A stretch of DNA of 28,368 nucleotides from assembly GCA_002408205.1 (NCBI GenBank), contig DHQY01000010.1:1-28368 (forward strand), written 5' to 3'. A program made the translations under genes and the position numbers. This stretch comes from Bacteroidales bacterium UBA5326. Its GTDB lineage: Bacteria; Bacteroidota; Bacteroidia; Bacteroidales; UBA932. The notes below the pieces were generated by a model. It worked only from the letters and a program-made list of their open reading frames with translations. It did not search any database and was not told the DNA's origin. Below are positions 1 through 6,041 of this stretch, one piece after another; position 1 is the stretch's first letter; each line of letters begins with the position of its first letter.

Positions 1-21
1 CGGTTATTTGGATTTAATACA
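1..21 (+). repeat. Terminal inverted repeat, left copy
   Basis: Bases 1-21 (starting cggttattt) are the exact reverse complement of 28347-28367, one base from the right edge. Read inward from base 2 this encodes G-Y-L-D-L-I-H and then a stop; the right copy read inward encodes G-Y-L-D-L-I and continues into an HTCS C-terminus. Surrounding DNA is AT-rich (about 30 % GC in the first 60 bases by hand count). The repeat could mark a contig break at a repeated sequence or a recombination border. Bases 22-140 hold no gene I can support. Confidence 0.85.
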
Positions 22-140
22 TTAACTCTTGCTTTTAATTCACCTTATCGTGATGTTTTCAGAGGTTTTATGTAAGTTTTCATTGTCAACGCGGACAATA
101 ACAGAAACACAGTTTGGATGCAAAAGACGGCATAAACACA

Positions 141-1070
141 TCACCCCGGAATTTGATATTTATGATCTATGTCAGGCTTAAAATAATTGTTTCGTTCCAT
201 ATATTGCTCTGGTTCCAGTATTTCATAGACGCGCGAGCGTAACCATTTTCCGTAGTCCTGTAAATCCTCATGCATATCCTGTTCCTCAACGGTTAGTGTC
301 TCTCCAATAATAACCCTGTGCCTCCCTTTATGCTTGTTAAAAAATTCCAGCGGAAGACGCAGAAAGCGGATTTTCCAGTTTATCAGGCCCAGGAAATAGT
401 AAAACGGGGAATTTCCGTCTGGGAAGTATATGGGGACAACCGGGAATCGGGCGCGCTTTATCAGACGTAGCATACTCGGCTGCCACTCCCGGTCCTGCAG
501 GGTACAGGACTTAATTTTAAAGTCCGAGACGGCGCCGGAGGGGAAGAAGCCGAGAGGATGGTCTTCCGCAATATGATTGAGAATGGCTTTGATTCCCTTC
601 ACGGTGATGGCATCGGGAGCCCTCTTTTTTGTAGTGGTGGGTGTGACGGTGATAAAAACATCGTCCAGTGATTTGGCACGGGCAAGAATCTTGTTTACCA
701 GGATTTTGTAGTCCGGCCTTCTCCCTCCGATCAACTCGGCAAGGATGACTCCGTCAAGCCCGCCGTAGGGGTGGTTGCTTACGGTTATAAACGGCCCTAC
801 GGGGAGGGCGTTCAGTCTGTCCGCATTGCCAATGAAATAGTTGCACTTCATCTGGTCAATCACTTTTGAGGCGCACTCGGCATTTCTGTATGAAGAAACA
901 TTGTCATAGAGCCTGTTAAGCCGCGACACTCCCAAGATATTCATCAGTCCGCGCGCCAGGCATCTTCCCCGGCGGCCTCTGAACAACGGGGACATTTTTG
1001 CCATATCATCCACACTCAGAAGGGTATTGACGGGATTTATCTTAATTCTCTTGTGTAGTTTGTGTTGCAT
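141..1070 (-). CDS. PlsC-like / hemolysin-type acyltransferase
   Basis: This 309-residue protein probably transfers an acyl chain to a lipid precursor at the inner membrane. It has an acyltransferase block I of the NHPxGGLDG type (His100 to Asp106; one residue longer than the classic HX4D), a block resembling FPEGTRS at 175-182 (FFPSGAVS), and a VVPIYFPDGN stretch near 211-220 matching the late conserved P-I block. The NHPxGGLDG form is typical of 'hemolysin-like' acyltransferases, some of which make amino-acid lipids in Bacteroidota; the exact acceptor cannot be told from sequence. There is no signal peptide. It starts 23 bp after the TerC-like gene on the same strand, so the two are probably co-transcribed. 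I see no convincing terminator between its stop and the window edge. Confidence 0.85.
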   Translation of the reverse strand: MQHKLHKRIKINPVNTLLSVDDMAKMSPLFRGRRGRCLARGLMNILGVSRLNRLYDNVSSYRNAECASKVIDQMKCNYFIGNADRLNALPVGPFITVSNHPYGGLDGVILAELIGGRRPDYKILVNKILARAKSLDDVFITVTPTTTKKRAPDAITVKGIKAILNHIAEDHPLGFFPSGAVSDFKIKSCTLQDREWQPSMLRLIKRARFPVVPIYFPDGNSPFYYFLGLINWKIRFLRLPLEFFNKHKGRHRVIIGETLTVEEQDMHEDLQDYGKWLRSRVYEILEPEQYMERNNYFKPDIDHKYQIPG

Positions 1071-1093
1071 GACAATATATCATTTGTTGCCGC

Positions 1094-2161
1094 TTATGCA
1101 GCTGATTCTTTCTTTTTAGGAAATAACAGTGAACCGGTAATACTCACAGCAAGGGTCCCCAAAATAATGTACAGCGAGGTGCCGGTACCCATTTCAATGT
1201 GCAGTATGGTAGCCAGAAACATCTTCACACCAATAAATGTGAGCAGGACCCCAAGACCGTATCTGAGTAGCCAAAAGCGGTCTATAATACTGTCGAGAAG
1301 GAAGAAAAGCGATCGCAGACCCAGTATGGCAAAGATATTGGAAAAGAAGACAATGTACGGATCTCTTGTTAATGAGAATACTGCGGGGATGGAGTCTACG
1401 GCAAAAATCACATCTGAGAACTCAATCACCAGAAGCACTAAAAACAGCGGGGTGATGAACACCTTCCCGTTTTTATTGGTAAAGAAATTGTGGCCATCCA
1501 GCTCCCGTGAGACTCTGAACACTTTGGATGACCAGCGCACCACCACATGGTTCGAGGTGTTAATCTTCTTATCGGACTTGTCGAAGAACATCTTGATTCC
1601 GGCATAAACCAGCATGATGCCGAACACAGCCAGCACCCAAACGAACTGGCTGATAAGAGCCGAAGCAGCAAAAATGAACAGGAATCTAAGGATGATAGCA
1701 CCCAGAATACCCCAGAACAATACACGGTGATAATACTGTTTGTCTATTCCAAAACCAGTGAAGATCAGTATCATCACAAAGATATTGTCAACGGAAAGCG
1801 ATTTCTCCATAAGGTAACCGGACAGGTATTCCACTCCCATATTTTGCCGGAAAATCCTGAGATTCCCGGCGTAACTGAGAGCCTCGTTGTAGCAGTGCGA
1901 GGTGCTGCCCGAAAAATAGGCGTTATAATAGGCCTTCAGCGATTCCGCATCTGTGATTCCGTGTACCCACTCGCCGTGAAAAAAAAGCAATCCGTTAAAC
2001 AGAAGTGCAATGCAAATCCAGATTGCAGTCCAGATAGCGGCCTCCTTCATTCCTATCACATGGTCTTTTTTATGAAAAACTCCGATGTCGAGCGACAACA
2101 GTAGGATAATCAGGACGAGAAAGCCCAGAAAAAAAGGCAATTCATTTCCATTCATAAACAT
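1094..2161 (-). CDS. TerC/Alx family integral membrane protein
   Basis: This 355-residue polytopic membrane protein belongs to the TerC/Alx family, whose members are linked to metal (mainly Mn2+) efflux and tellurium resistance. The two acidic signature segments are present: EKSLSVDNIFVM (119-130) and EFSDVIFAVDSIPA (247-260), with Asp125, Asp250 and Asp256 in membrane segments as expected for ion coordination. About eight hydrophobic segments can be seen. Residues about 77-108, just before the first signature, contain a polar stretch with a Cys and several Tyr/Asn that looks like an insertion relative to the usual Alx loop. Start codons at 2161 and 2155 are both possible; the purine-rich aaaggga is better spaced for 2155. 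It is the first gene of a pair with the acyltransferase. The E. coli homologue is controlled by a Mn-sensing riboswitch, but I see no such structure upstream. Confidence 0.92.
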   Translation of the reverse strand: MFMNGNELPFFLGFLVLIILLLSLDIGVFHKKDHVIGMKEAAIWTAIWICIALLFNGLLFFHGEWVHGITDAESLKAYYNAYFSGSTSHCYNEALSYAGNLRIFRQNMGVEYLSGYLMEKSLSVDNIFVMILIFTGFGIDKQYYHRVLFWGILGAIILRFLFIFAASALISQFVWVLAVFGIMLVYAGIKMFFDKSDKKINTSNHVVVRWSSKVFRVSRELDGHNFFTNKNGKVFITPLFLVLLVIEFSDVIFAVDSIPAVFSLTRDPYIVFFSNIFAILGLRSLFFLLDSIIDRFWLLRYGLGVLLTFIGVKMFLATILHIEMGTGTSLYIILGTLAVSITGSLLFPKKKESAA

Positions 2162-2301
2162 TCCCTTTGCTGAATCTCATCTTTTGATACGTTACCGGAG
2201 CATATTCGTTCTTTATGACGGCAACGTTAAGAACCAGAATTGTTGATTATCAGCTTATAATTAAATGCGAAGTTATAATAAATATCCACGGTTGGCCACT
2301 T

Positions 2302-2323
2302 CCAGACCGCTTCTGGTGCGCAA
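2302..2323 (-). repeat. REP-like palindrome (left partner)
   Basis: The core ccagaccgcttctgg is a 5-bp-arm palindrome, followed by tgcgcaa. The reverse complement of the whole 22 bases matches 4574-4595 except for four bases in the 5-base loop. The two copies therefore sit in inverted orientation 2.3 kb apart, around the repeat arrays and the GHL10-like gene. Confidence 0.7.
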
Positions 2324-2395
2324 CTTTTCTTCAAACTTATAAGCTCACCTTGGTTACACGTGAATAGCATTTTCACGCAGGGTGCTCGCCGGAAA

Positions 2396-2522
2396 GGTAG
2401 TAAGTAGCAAAAGCAGCCCTAGATACGGGAACGTGGTAAGTACTAAAAACAACTCTGTAGATTTTAATACACAGTATAATAGTCGTTTATATGTTTTCGA
2501 AAAACAACTTTTACTTACCACC
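2396..2522. repeat. Short GGTnGTAAGTA repeats, two direct and one inverted
   Basis: Similar stretches occur at 2396-2413 (ggtagtaagtagcaaaag), 2433-2450 (gtggtaagtactaaaaac) and, inverted, at 2507-2522. Bases 2433-2442 and 2512-2521 form a perfect 10-bp inverted repeat around an AT-rich 69-base interior, so this could fold as a long hairpin or be a protein binding array. I do not recognise the family. Confidence 0.55.
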
Positions 2523-2543
2523 TCCCCGGAAAGGCTGTGACCT

Positions 2544-2894
2544 GACCGTCAAGGGTCAAACATCAAATAATGTTAAGCATCTACTATTCAATCATATACG
2601 ATAAACCGGCATTTGACTCTTGATCTGGCACACACGTGTTCATTGGATTTCCAGTGCTCAGACCGTCAAGGGTCAAACACAGCAAAAAGCCAAGCGCCTA
2701 TTCTTTAACGACATATGATAAACCGGCATTTGACTCTTGATCTGGCGCCCACGTGTTCATTGGGTTTCCGGTGCTCCGATCGTCAAGGGTCAAACATCGG
2801 GAAACGTTAAGCATCTACTATTCAACCATATACAACAAAACGGCATTTGACCCTTGATCTGGCGCACAGGTGTTCATTGGGTTTCCGGCGGGCA
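2544..2894 (+). repeat. 117-bp tandem repeat, three copies, each with a hairpin
   Basis: The units are 2544-2660, 2661-2777 and 2778-2894. Each opens with gaYcgtcaagggtcaaac and, about 50 bases later, carries the complementary arm tttgacYcttgatctgg, then a conserved tail (cacgtgttcattggRtttcc in two copies, caggtgttcattgggtttcc in the third). The interior between the arms is the most variable part, especially in unit 2. Units 1 and 2 have a C-to-T change in the right arm (tttgactcttga), which still gives a G-U pair in a plus-strand transcript but an A-C mismatch in a minus-strand one. This hints that plus-strand RNA is what matters. No open frame is conserved, and the spacing and length do not fit a CRISPR array. 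Confidence 0.85.
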
Positions 2895-3054
2895 TAGTGT
2901 AAAGTGGTTTCTAAATGGGATTTAAGTGTGCCACTTTTTTACATGAATTTGTAAAAATAAGATTACCAGTGACTTAAAAATTCCCGCTTACATTTGGCGT
3001 ACACAGCTCCCATTTATCTTCGCTACAACCCGCATAGCACAACCCGCATAGAAC

Positions 3055-3360
3055 TTCACAAGATATTCAGAAAAGGGAAACCTCGCGCCCGCGGAGGGAA
3101 GGCCCCATAGGCGCAGCCAATGGGAGGCGTTTTCCGTTCTGAATATCTTGTAGAATATTCTTAACCAGATGAGTGCGAGTTGTGTTGACGGGGACGGGAC
3201 GGGGAAGCAGGCACAGACCATTGGCCGCGCAATCGGGAGGCGTTTTCCGTTCTGAATATCTTGTAGAATGTTCTTAACCAGATGAGTGCGAGTCGTGTTG
3301 ACGGGAACAGGGAAGCAGGCACAGACCATTGGCCGCGCCAATGGGAGGCGTTTCCCGTAC
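3055..3360. repeat. Palindrome-rich repeat array (about 110 bp x 2, plus partial copies)
   Basis: Two near-identical direct units start with gggaggcgttttccgttc: 3122-3234 (113 bp) and 3235-3342 (108 bp). They differ by a 5-bp gain in the run gacggggacgggacgggg and a few substitutions. A third, truncated copy is 3343-3360. An imperfect inverted copy of the unit start lies at about 3055-3088 (agatattcagaa). The unit junction contains the palindrome ccattggccgcgccaatgg (3327-3345), degenerate in the first copy. The array is unrelated in sequence to the 117-bp array beside it. The architecture resembles clusters of bacterial interspersed palindromic (REP/BIME-like) elements, but I do not recognise the family and no RAYT transposase is present. 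Confidence 0.75.
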
Positions 3361-3414
3361 AAACGGCCTCATACGGAAGCGGCATCATACAGAACAACAA
3401 GAATAATATATACT

Positions 3415-3422
3415 TATCTTTG
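3415..3422 (+). promoter_or_regulatory. -7 promoter element of the GHL10-like gene
   Basis: TATCTTTG matches the Bacteroidota -7 consensus TAnnTTTG. Its last base is 14 nt before the ATG, giving a leader of about 9 nt. No good -33 TTTG is visible about 20 bp upstream. Confidence 0.55.
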
Positions 3423-3435
3423 ATTTATTCATTTT

Positions 3436-4569
3436 ATGGGAAAGATCTTTATTGCCTTACTGACAATGCTTTGTATATCATGCAATACGCCGGACCATCC
3501 CGGAAATAAAGTCTGGGCCTGGATGTCGGGCGCCAACTCAATGACTGCAGAACAGTGGGATTATTATTTCAAAAAATCTTCGGAGGCCGGAATCGATGCC
3601 ATTTTGCTGGAATGTCACGGCGGATACCCCAAGACCCCGGACGATACGACCTCTTTCAGAGACAGTGCTGCCATTGAAATCATCACCTCGGCCCTGCCTT
3701 ATGCAAAAAAATACCATATTGAACTGCATGCCTGGATCTGGACCATGAACCGCACCGAGATGAATCTCCGGAAAGCTCATCCGGAATGGTACCAGGTTAA
3801 TGCGGCGGGCGAGTCCTGCCTTGATATTAAGCTTTATAACCGCGAACATTACCGGTGGTTGTGCCCCTCGAGATCCGAAACGCTGAATTACCTGAAAGAA
3901 AGGGTGGCCGAGCTGGCAGAGATAGAAGGCCTGGCGGGAGTTCATCTGGATTTTATCCGGTACCCCGATGCCATTTTACCCTATGCGCTGCACGAATCGA
4001 GGCATGTCGTGCAGGACAGGGTATATCCGTTGTGGGATTTTTGTTATTGTCCTGTGTGCCGGGGTCGTTTCAAAGCCCTGAGCGGGATGGATCCCCTGGA
4101 CCTGGAAGATCCCACTTCCAACGAAGCCTGGATGCAGTACCGGTGGGATGTACTCTCTTATGTAGCAGGCGAGCTGTGCCTTGAAATAAAAAAACACGGA
4201 AAAACGGCTTCGATAGCCGTTTTTGCAACACCCGAAGAATCAAAGAAACTGGTACGTCAGGATTGGGCCGGTTTTAAAAACGTAGATGTTTTCTTTCCAA
4301 TGATTTACCACAAATTCTACGGTTGGGACGATGAACGGGTGCTTTCTGCAACAAAAGAAGGGGTCAGAGCGTTGAAGGCTGCCGAGGCAGGCGGGTATTT
4401 ATGTTCGGGCCTGTTTGCAGGACATGTGCCACCTGAGCGCCTTCAGGAATTCATTCAATATACCGCAGAAGGCGGATCGAGAGGCATTTGCTTCTTTTCC
4501 GTCCAGGAAATTGACCGCATCCCGGGTTATTGGGAAGCAATCCGGAAGCGGTTTGGTGCGCAACCCTAA
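3436..4569 (+). CDS. Lipoprotein with GHL10-type (family 10-like) glycoside hydrolase fold
   Basis: This 377-residue protein is predicted to be an exported lipoprotein. The N-terminus is Lys, a hydrophobic run and Cys16 in ALLTMLCISC, a loose lipobox. The rest resembles the 'glycosyl hydrolase-like 10' (GHL10/DUF187-type) TIM-barrel family: a strand-1 region WAWMSGANSM (28-37), the ELHAWIWTMN strand (96-105), HPEWY (115-119), and the hallmark GVHLDFIRYPD (168-178) with Asp172 as candidate catalytic acid. A cysteine cluster FCYCPVC (202-208) follows, as often seen in this family. Later strands include DVFFPMIYHKFY (284-295). The natural substrate is unknown. The gene stands alone, facing away from the TerC operon, behind the two repeat arrays. 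Its last codons form the left arm of a strong hairpin. Base composition is like the neighbouring genes. Confidence 0.8.
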   Translation: MGKIFIALLTMLCISCNTPDHPGNKVWAWMSGANSMTAEQWDYYFKKSSEAGIDAILLECHGGYPKTPDDTTSFRDSAAIEIITSALPYAKKYHIELHAWIWTMNRTEMNLRKAHPEWYQVNAAGESCLDIKLYNREHYRWLCPSRSETLNYLKERVAELAEIEGLAGVHLDFIRYPDAILPYALHESRHVVQDRVYPLWDFCYCPVCRGRFKALSGMDPLDLEDPTSNEAWMQYRWDVLSYVAGELCLEIKKHGKTASIAVFATPEESKKLVRQDWAGFKNVDVFFPMIYHKFYGWDDERVLSATKEGVRALKAAEAGGYLCSGLFAGHVPPERLQEFIQYTAEGGSRGICFFSVQEIDRIPGYWEAIRKRFGAQP

Positions 4570-4595
4570 ACTATTGCGCACCAGACCGCGTCTGG
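4548..4595 (+). repeat. REP-like palindrome/hairpin over the GHL10-like stop codon
   Basis: Bases 4548-4563 pair with 4574-4589 in a 16-bp stem with one mismatch (gcggtttggtgcgcaa against ttgcgcaccagaccgc). The 10-base loop holds the TAA stop (4567-4569). The right arm is nested in a second small palindrome, ccagaccgcgtctgg (4581-4595). The 22 bases 4574-4595 match 2302-2323 in reverse orientation. No T-run follows on the plus strand, so it is more likely an RNA-end protecting or REP-like element than a classic terminator. Confidence 0.7.
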
Positions 4596-4596
4596 C

Positions 4597-4636
4597 AAAA
4601 AATAAGCGCGTATGGAACTGCCATTCCATACGCGCT
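4597..4636 (-). terminator. Rho-independent terminator of the dps-peroxiredoxin operon
   Basis: A perfect 13-bp stem (4605-4617 with 4624-4636, agcgcgtatggaa / ttccatacgcgct) has a 6-base loop. On the minus strand it is followed at once by TTATTTTTT, a good U-tract. It starts 36 bases after the peroxiredoxin stop codon. Confidence 0.85.
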
Positions 4637-4671
4637 GCCTGCACGACATATGCACTCACACAAAACCTAAA

Positions 4672-5385
4672 CTACATCTTCTTCCCCAATGCTTTTTCCA
4701 CTTTCTCTTTCTCCAATTTTTTAGTACAAAAGAACCAGTCGTGGCAGGTTACCCCTTCCTCCGGCACTTCCATCCGCTCCTTAGCCACTCCGCACGAGCC
4801 TGCAGTGGGTACTATCACGTCATCGCCCGGACGCCAGTCGGCGGGAAGGGCAACTTTGAAGTGATCGGCAGTCTGCAAACCTATGATCACGCGTTTCAGT
4901 TCGTCAAAATTACGGCCCAACGATAAGGGATAATATATTATAGCTCTGATTATTCCATGGGGGTCTATAAAGAATACAGCCCTGACAGCCTTAGTGGAGC
5001 TCTCACCCGGTTGAAGCATGCCGTATAATTTGGCCACTTCCATTTTTATATCTTCAATCAGCGGGAATTTCACCTCCACATTCTTCATCCCTTTATATTC
5101 AATCTTTTCCTTAATATTTCTAAGCCAGGCAATATGGCTGTATAAACCGTCTACCGAAAGGCCTACCAATTGCGTGTTGAGTTGCTTAAACTCCTCCTCC
5201 ATAGAGGCAAAAGTCATAAATTCAGAAGTACATACCGGTGTAAAGTCGGCCGGGTGGCTAAACAAAATGGTCCATTTTCCTGCGTAATCATCGGGGAAAT
5301 TGATGTCACCCTGTGTGGTAACGGCTTTGAAAGAAGGGGCTTTGTCCCCTATTCTGGGTATTGAATATACAGTATTATTTTCCAT
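4672..5385 (-). CDS. Peroxiredoxin (AhpC/TSA family, Prx6-like with C-terminal Cys pair)
   Basis: This 237-residue cytoplasmic enzyme reduces H2O2 and organic peroxides. The peroxidatic Cys52 sits in the family motif HPADFTPVCTSE (44-55). The protein is about 40 residues longer than AhpC and has the extended C-terminal arm of the Prx6/archaeal type. Residues 214-220 read CHDWFFC, giving a Cys214-x5-Cys220 pair like the C207/C213 pair of the Aeropyrum pernix enzyme, so a 2-Cys or 3-Cys cycle is likely despite the '1-Cys' family label. Cys198 is a further cysteine. It follows dps by 70 bp on the same strand with no terminator or clear promoter in the gap, and ends at a strong terminator. It is therefore probably read from the OxyR-controlled dps promoter. 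Confidence 0.95.
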   Translation of the reverse strand: MENNTVYSIPRIGDKAPSFKAVTTQGDINFPDDYAGKWTILFSHPADFTPVCTSEFMTFASMEEEFKQLNTQLVGLSVDGLYSHIAWLRNIKEKIEYKGMKNVEVKFPLIEDIKMEVAKLYGMLQPGESSTKAVRAVFFIDPHGIIRAIIYYPLSLGRNFDELKRVIIGLQTADHFKVALPADWRPGDDVIVPTAGSCGVAKERMEVPEEGVTCHDWFFCTKKLEKEKVEKALGKKM

Positions 5386-5455
5386 GGTTATTGATATTTT
5401 ATATTTTTCTTTTGTTTGTAGGATATAAATGGTCTTTGAACTAAGAACGCTATGG

Positions 5456-5932
5456 TTAGCGTGTCAACAGAGCTACCAGCATCCAGGTGAGTTTTTCCTG
5501 TTCTTTCAAATAGTCGGTCAACAAGGCAACAGTCACTTCATCTTCTGCCTCGCCGGCCAGTTTAATTATTGAGCGCTCGCTATCCATTAAAGTTTTATAC
5601 GTTTCCAAAATAAGTTCCACGCCCTTCTCTCCATCCGTCACATTACTCACTTCTTTCACGCGGGCTGTTTTCAGGTATTCACTGTAATTGTTTACAGGGG
5701 TCCCGCCCAGCATGAGTAATCTTTCGGCAATTTCGTCTGCCTTCTCGTTTATATCATCGTAAATTTCTTCAAATTTTTCATGTAACTGGAAAAACTGTCT
5801 GCCGGTCACGTTCCAGTGAAGACCTCTCAGATTGGTGTAAAACACCTGGAGATCTGCTAAAAACTTTTGTAATTCGTCGACAACGGGGACTATTCTTTTT
5901 TTGTCCAGAGAAATGTAATCTAATGTTTTCAT
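5456..5932 (-). CDS. dps: Dps family DNA-binding ferritin-like protein
   Basis: This 158-residue protein should form a 12-subunit shell that oxidises Fe2+ with H2O2 and stores iron, protecting DNA during peroxide stress. The inter-subunit ferroxidase ligands are all present: His39 (LHWNVTG), His51, Asp66 and Glu70, spaced exactly as H31, H43, D58 and E62 of Listeria Dps. Trp40 is the usual Trp after the first His. There is no long Lys-rich N-terminal tail, so direct DNA binding is uncertain. It is the first gene of a two-gene operon with a peroxiredoxin and diverges from an oxyR-type gene. Its promoter carries the operator described at 5995-6030. Confidence 0.95.
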   Translation of the reverse strand: MKTLDYISLDKKRIVPVVDELQKFLADLQVFYTNLRGLHWNVTGRQFFQLHEKFEEIYDDINEKADEIAERLLMLGGTPVNNYSEYLKTARVKEVSNVTDGEKGVELILETYKTLMDSERSIIKLAGEAEDEVTVALLTDYLKEQEKLTWMLVALLTR

Positions 5933-5963
5933 GGTATTGACGTTTGTTTTTGTTTTGTTAATG

Positions 5964-5995
5964 CAAAGGTAAAGGGGCCTGCATTATAAATCAAA
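5964..5995 (-). promoter_or_regulatory. dps promoter (-33 TTTG, -7 TACCTTTG)
   Basis: On the minus strand, TTTG (5992-5995) is followed after 20 bases by TACCTTTG (5964-5971), matching the Bacteroidota pattern TTTG-N19-21-TAnnTTTG. Predicted transcription starts about 25 nt before the dps ATG. The -33 box touches the left half of the OxyR-like operator, a classical position for activation. Confidence 0.75.
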
Positions 5996-6030
5996 CAGAT
6001 ATTTTCTATGCGATTATAGATATTTTCTAT
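5995..6030. promoter_or_regulatory. OxyR-like operator between dps and oxyR
   Basis: Two half sites, ACAG-atatttt-CTAT (5995-6009) and ATAG-atatttt-CTAT (6016-6030), match the E. coli OxyR consensus ATAG-N7-CTAT. They are spaced 21 bp start to start, with a 6-base linker against 7 in the consensus. The 13-base AGATATTTTCTAT is an exact direct repeat. The position, over the dps -33 box and immediately upstream of the oxyR -7 box, predicts control of both genes. Confidence 0.8.
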
Positions 6031-6037
6031 ATTTTTG
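6030..6037 (+). promoter_or_regulatory. oxyR -7 element; predicted leaderless transcript
   Basis: TATTTTTG fits TAnnTTTG and ends 5 bases before the oxyR ATG, so transcription should start at or next to the start codon. It overlaps the last base of the operator, which would suit autorepression. Confidence 0.6.
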
Positions 6038-6041
6038 CATT

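Larger units (their letters stand above)
2162..3435. other. Gene-free, repeat-filled divergent intergenic region
   Basis: About 1.27 kb between the divergent TerC-like gene and the GHL10-like lipoprotein gene has no credible protein-coding gene. Bases 2162-2300 are AT-rich leader/promoter DNA for the TerC operon without a clear TAnnTTTG element. The rest is a palindrome (2302-2323), a cluster of short GGTnGTAAGTA repeats (2396-2522), a 117-bp x 3 tandem array (2544-2894), an AT-rich spacer, and a second palindrome-rich array (3055-3360), ending in the promoter of the plus-strand gene. Confidence 0.8.

Noticed and set aside
70..110. Hairpin attgtc/gacaat near the left edge as acyltransferase terminator
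   Set aside because: The stem is only 6 bp and there is no T-run on the minus strand.
1062..2104. Two plus-strand open frames opposite the TerC-like gene
   Set aside because: The TerC signatures on the minus strand identify the real gene; the plus frames lack domains.
2162..2300. Mn-sensing (yybP-ykoY) riboswitch in front of the TerC/Alx gene
   Set aside because: No recognisable conserved loops or terminator switch in the AT-rich leader; expected from E. coli alx but not seen here.
2544..2894. CRISPR array or integron attC cassette array
   Set aside because: Units are 117 bp with the variable part inside a hairpin, there are only three, no cas or integrase genes are near, and the ends do not fit the attC RYYYAAC/GTTRRRY pattern.
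2988..3400. Open frames on the minus strand encoding repeated PMVCACFPVP-like peptides
   Set aside because: They are products of the tandem DNA repeat. The frames switch between copies because of a 5-bp length difference, have no family features, and lie where a promoter region is expected.
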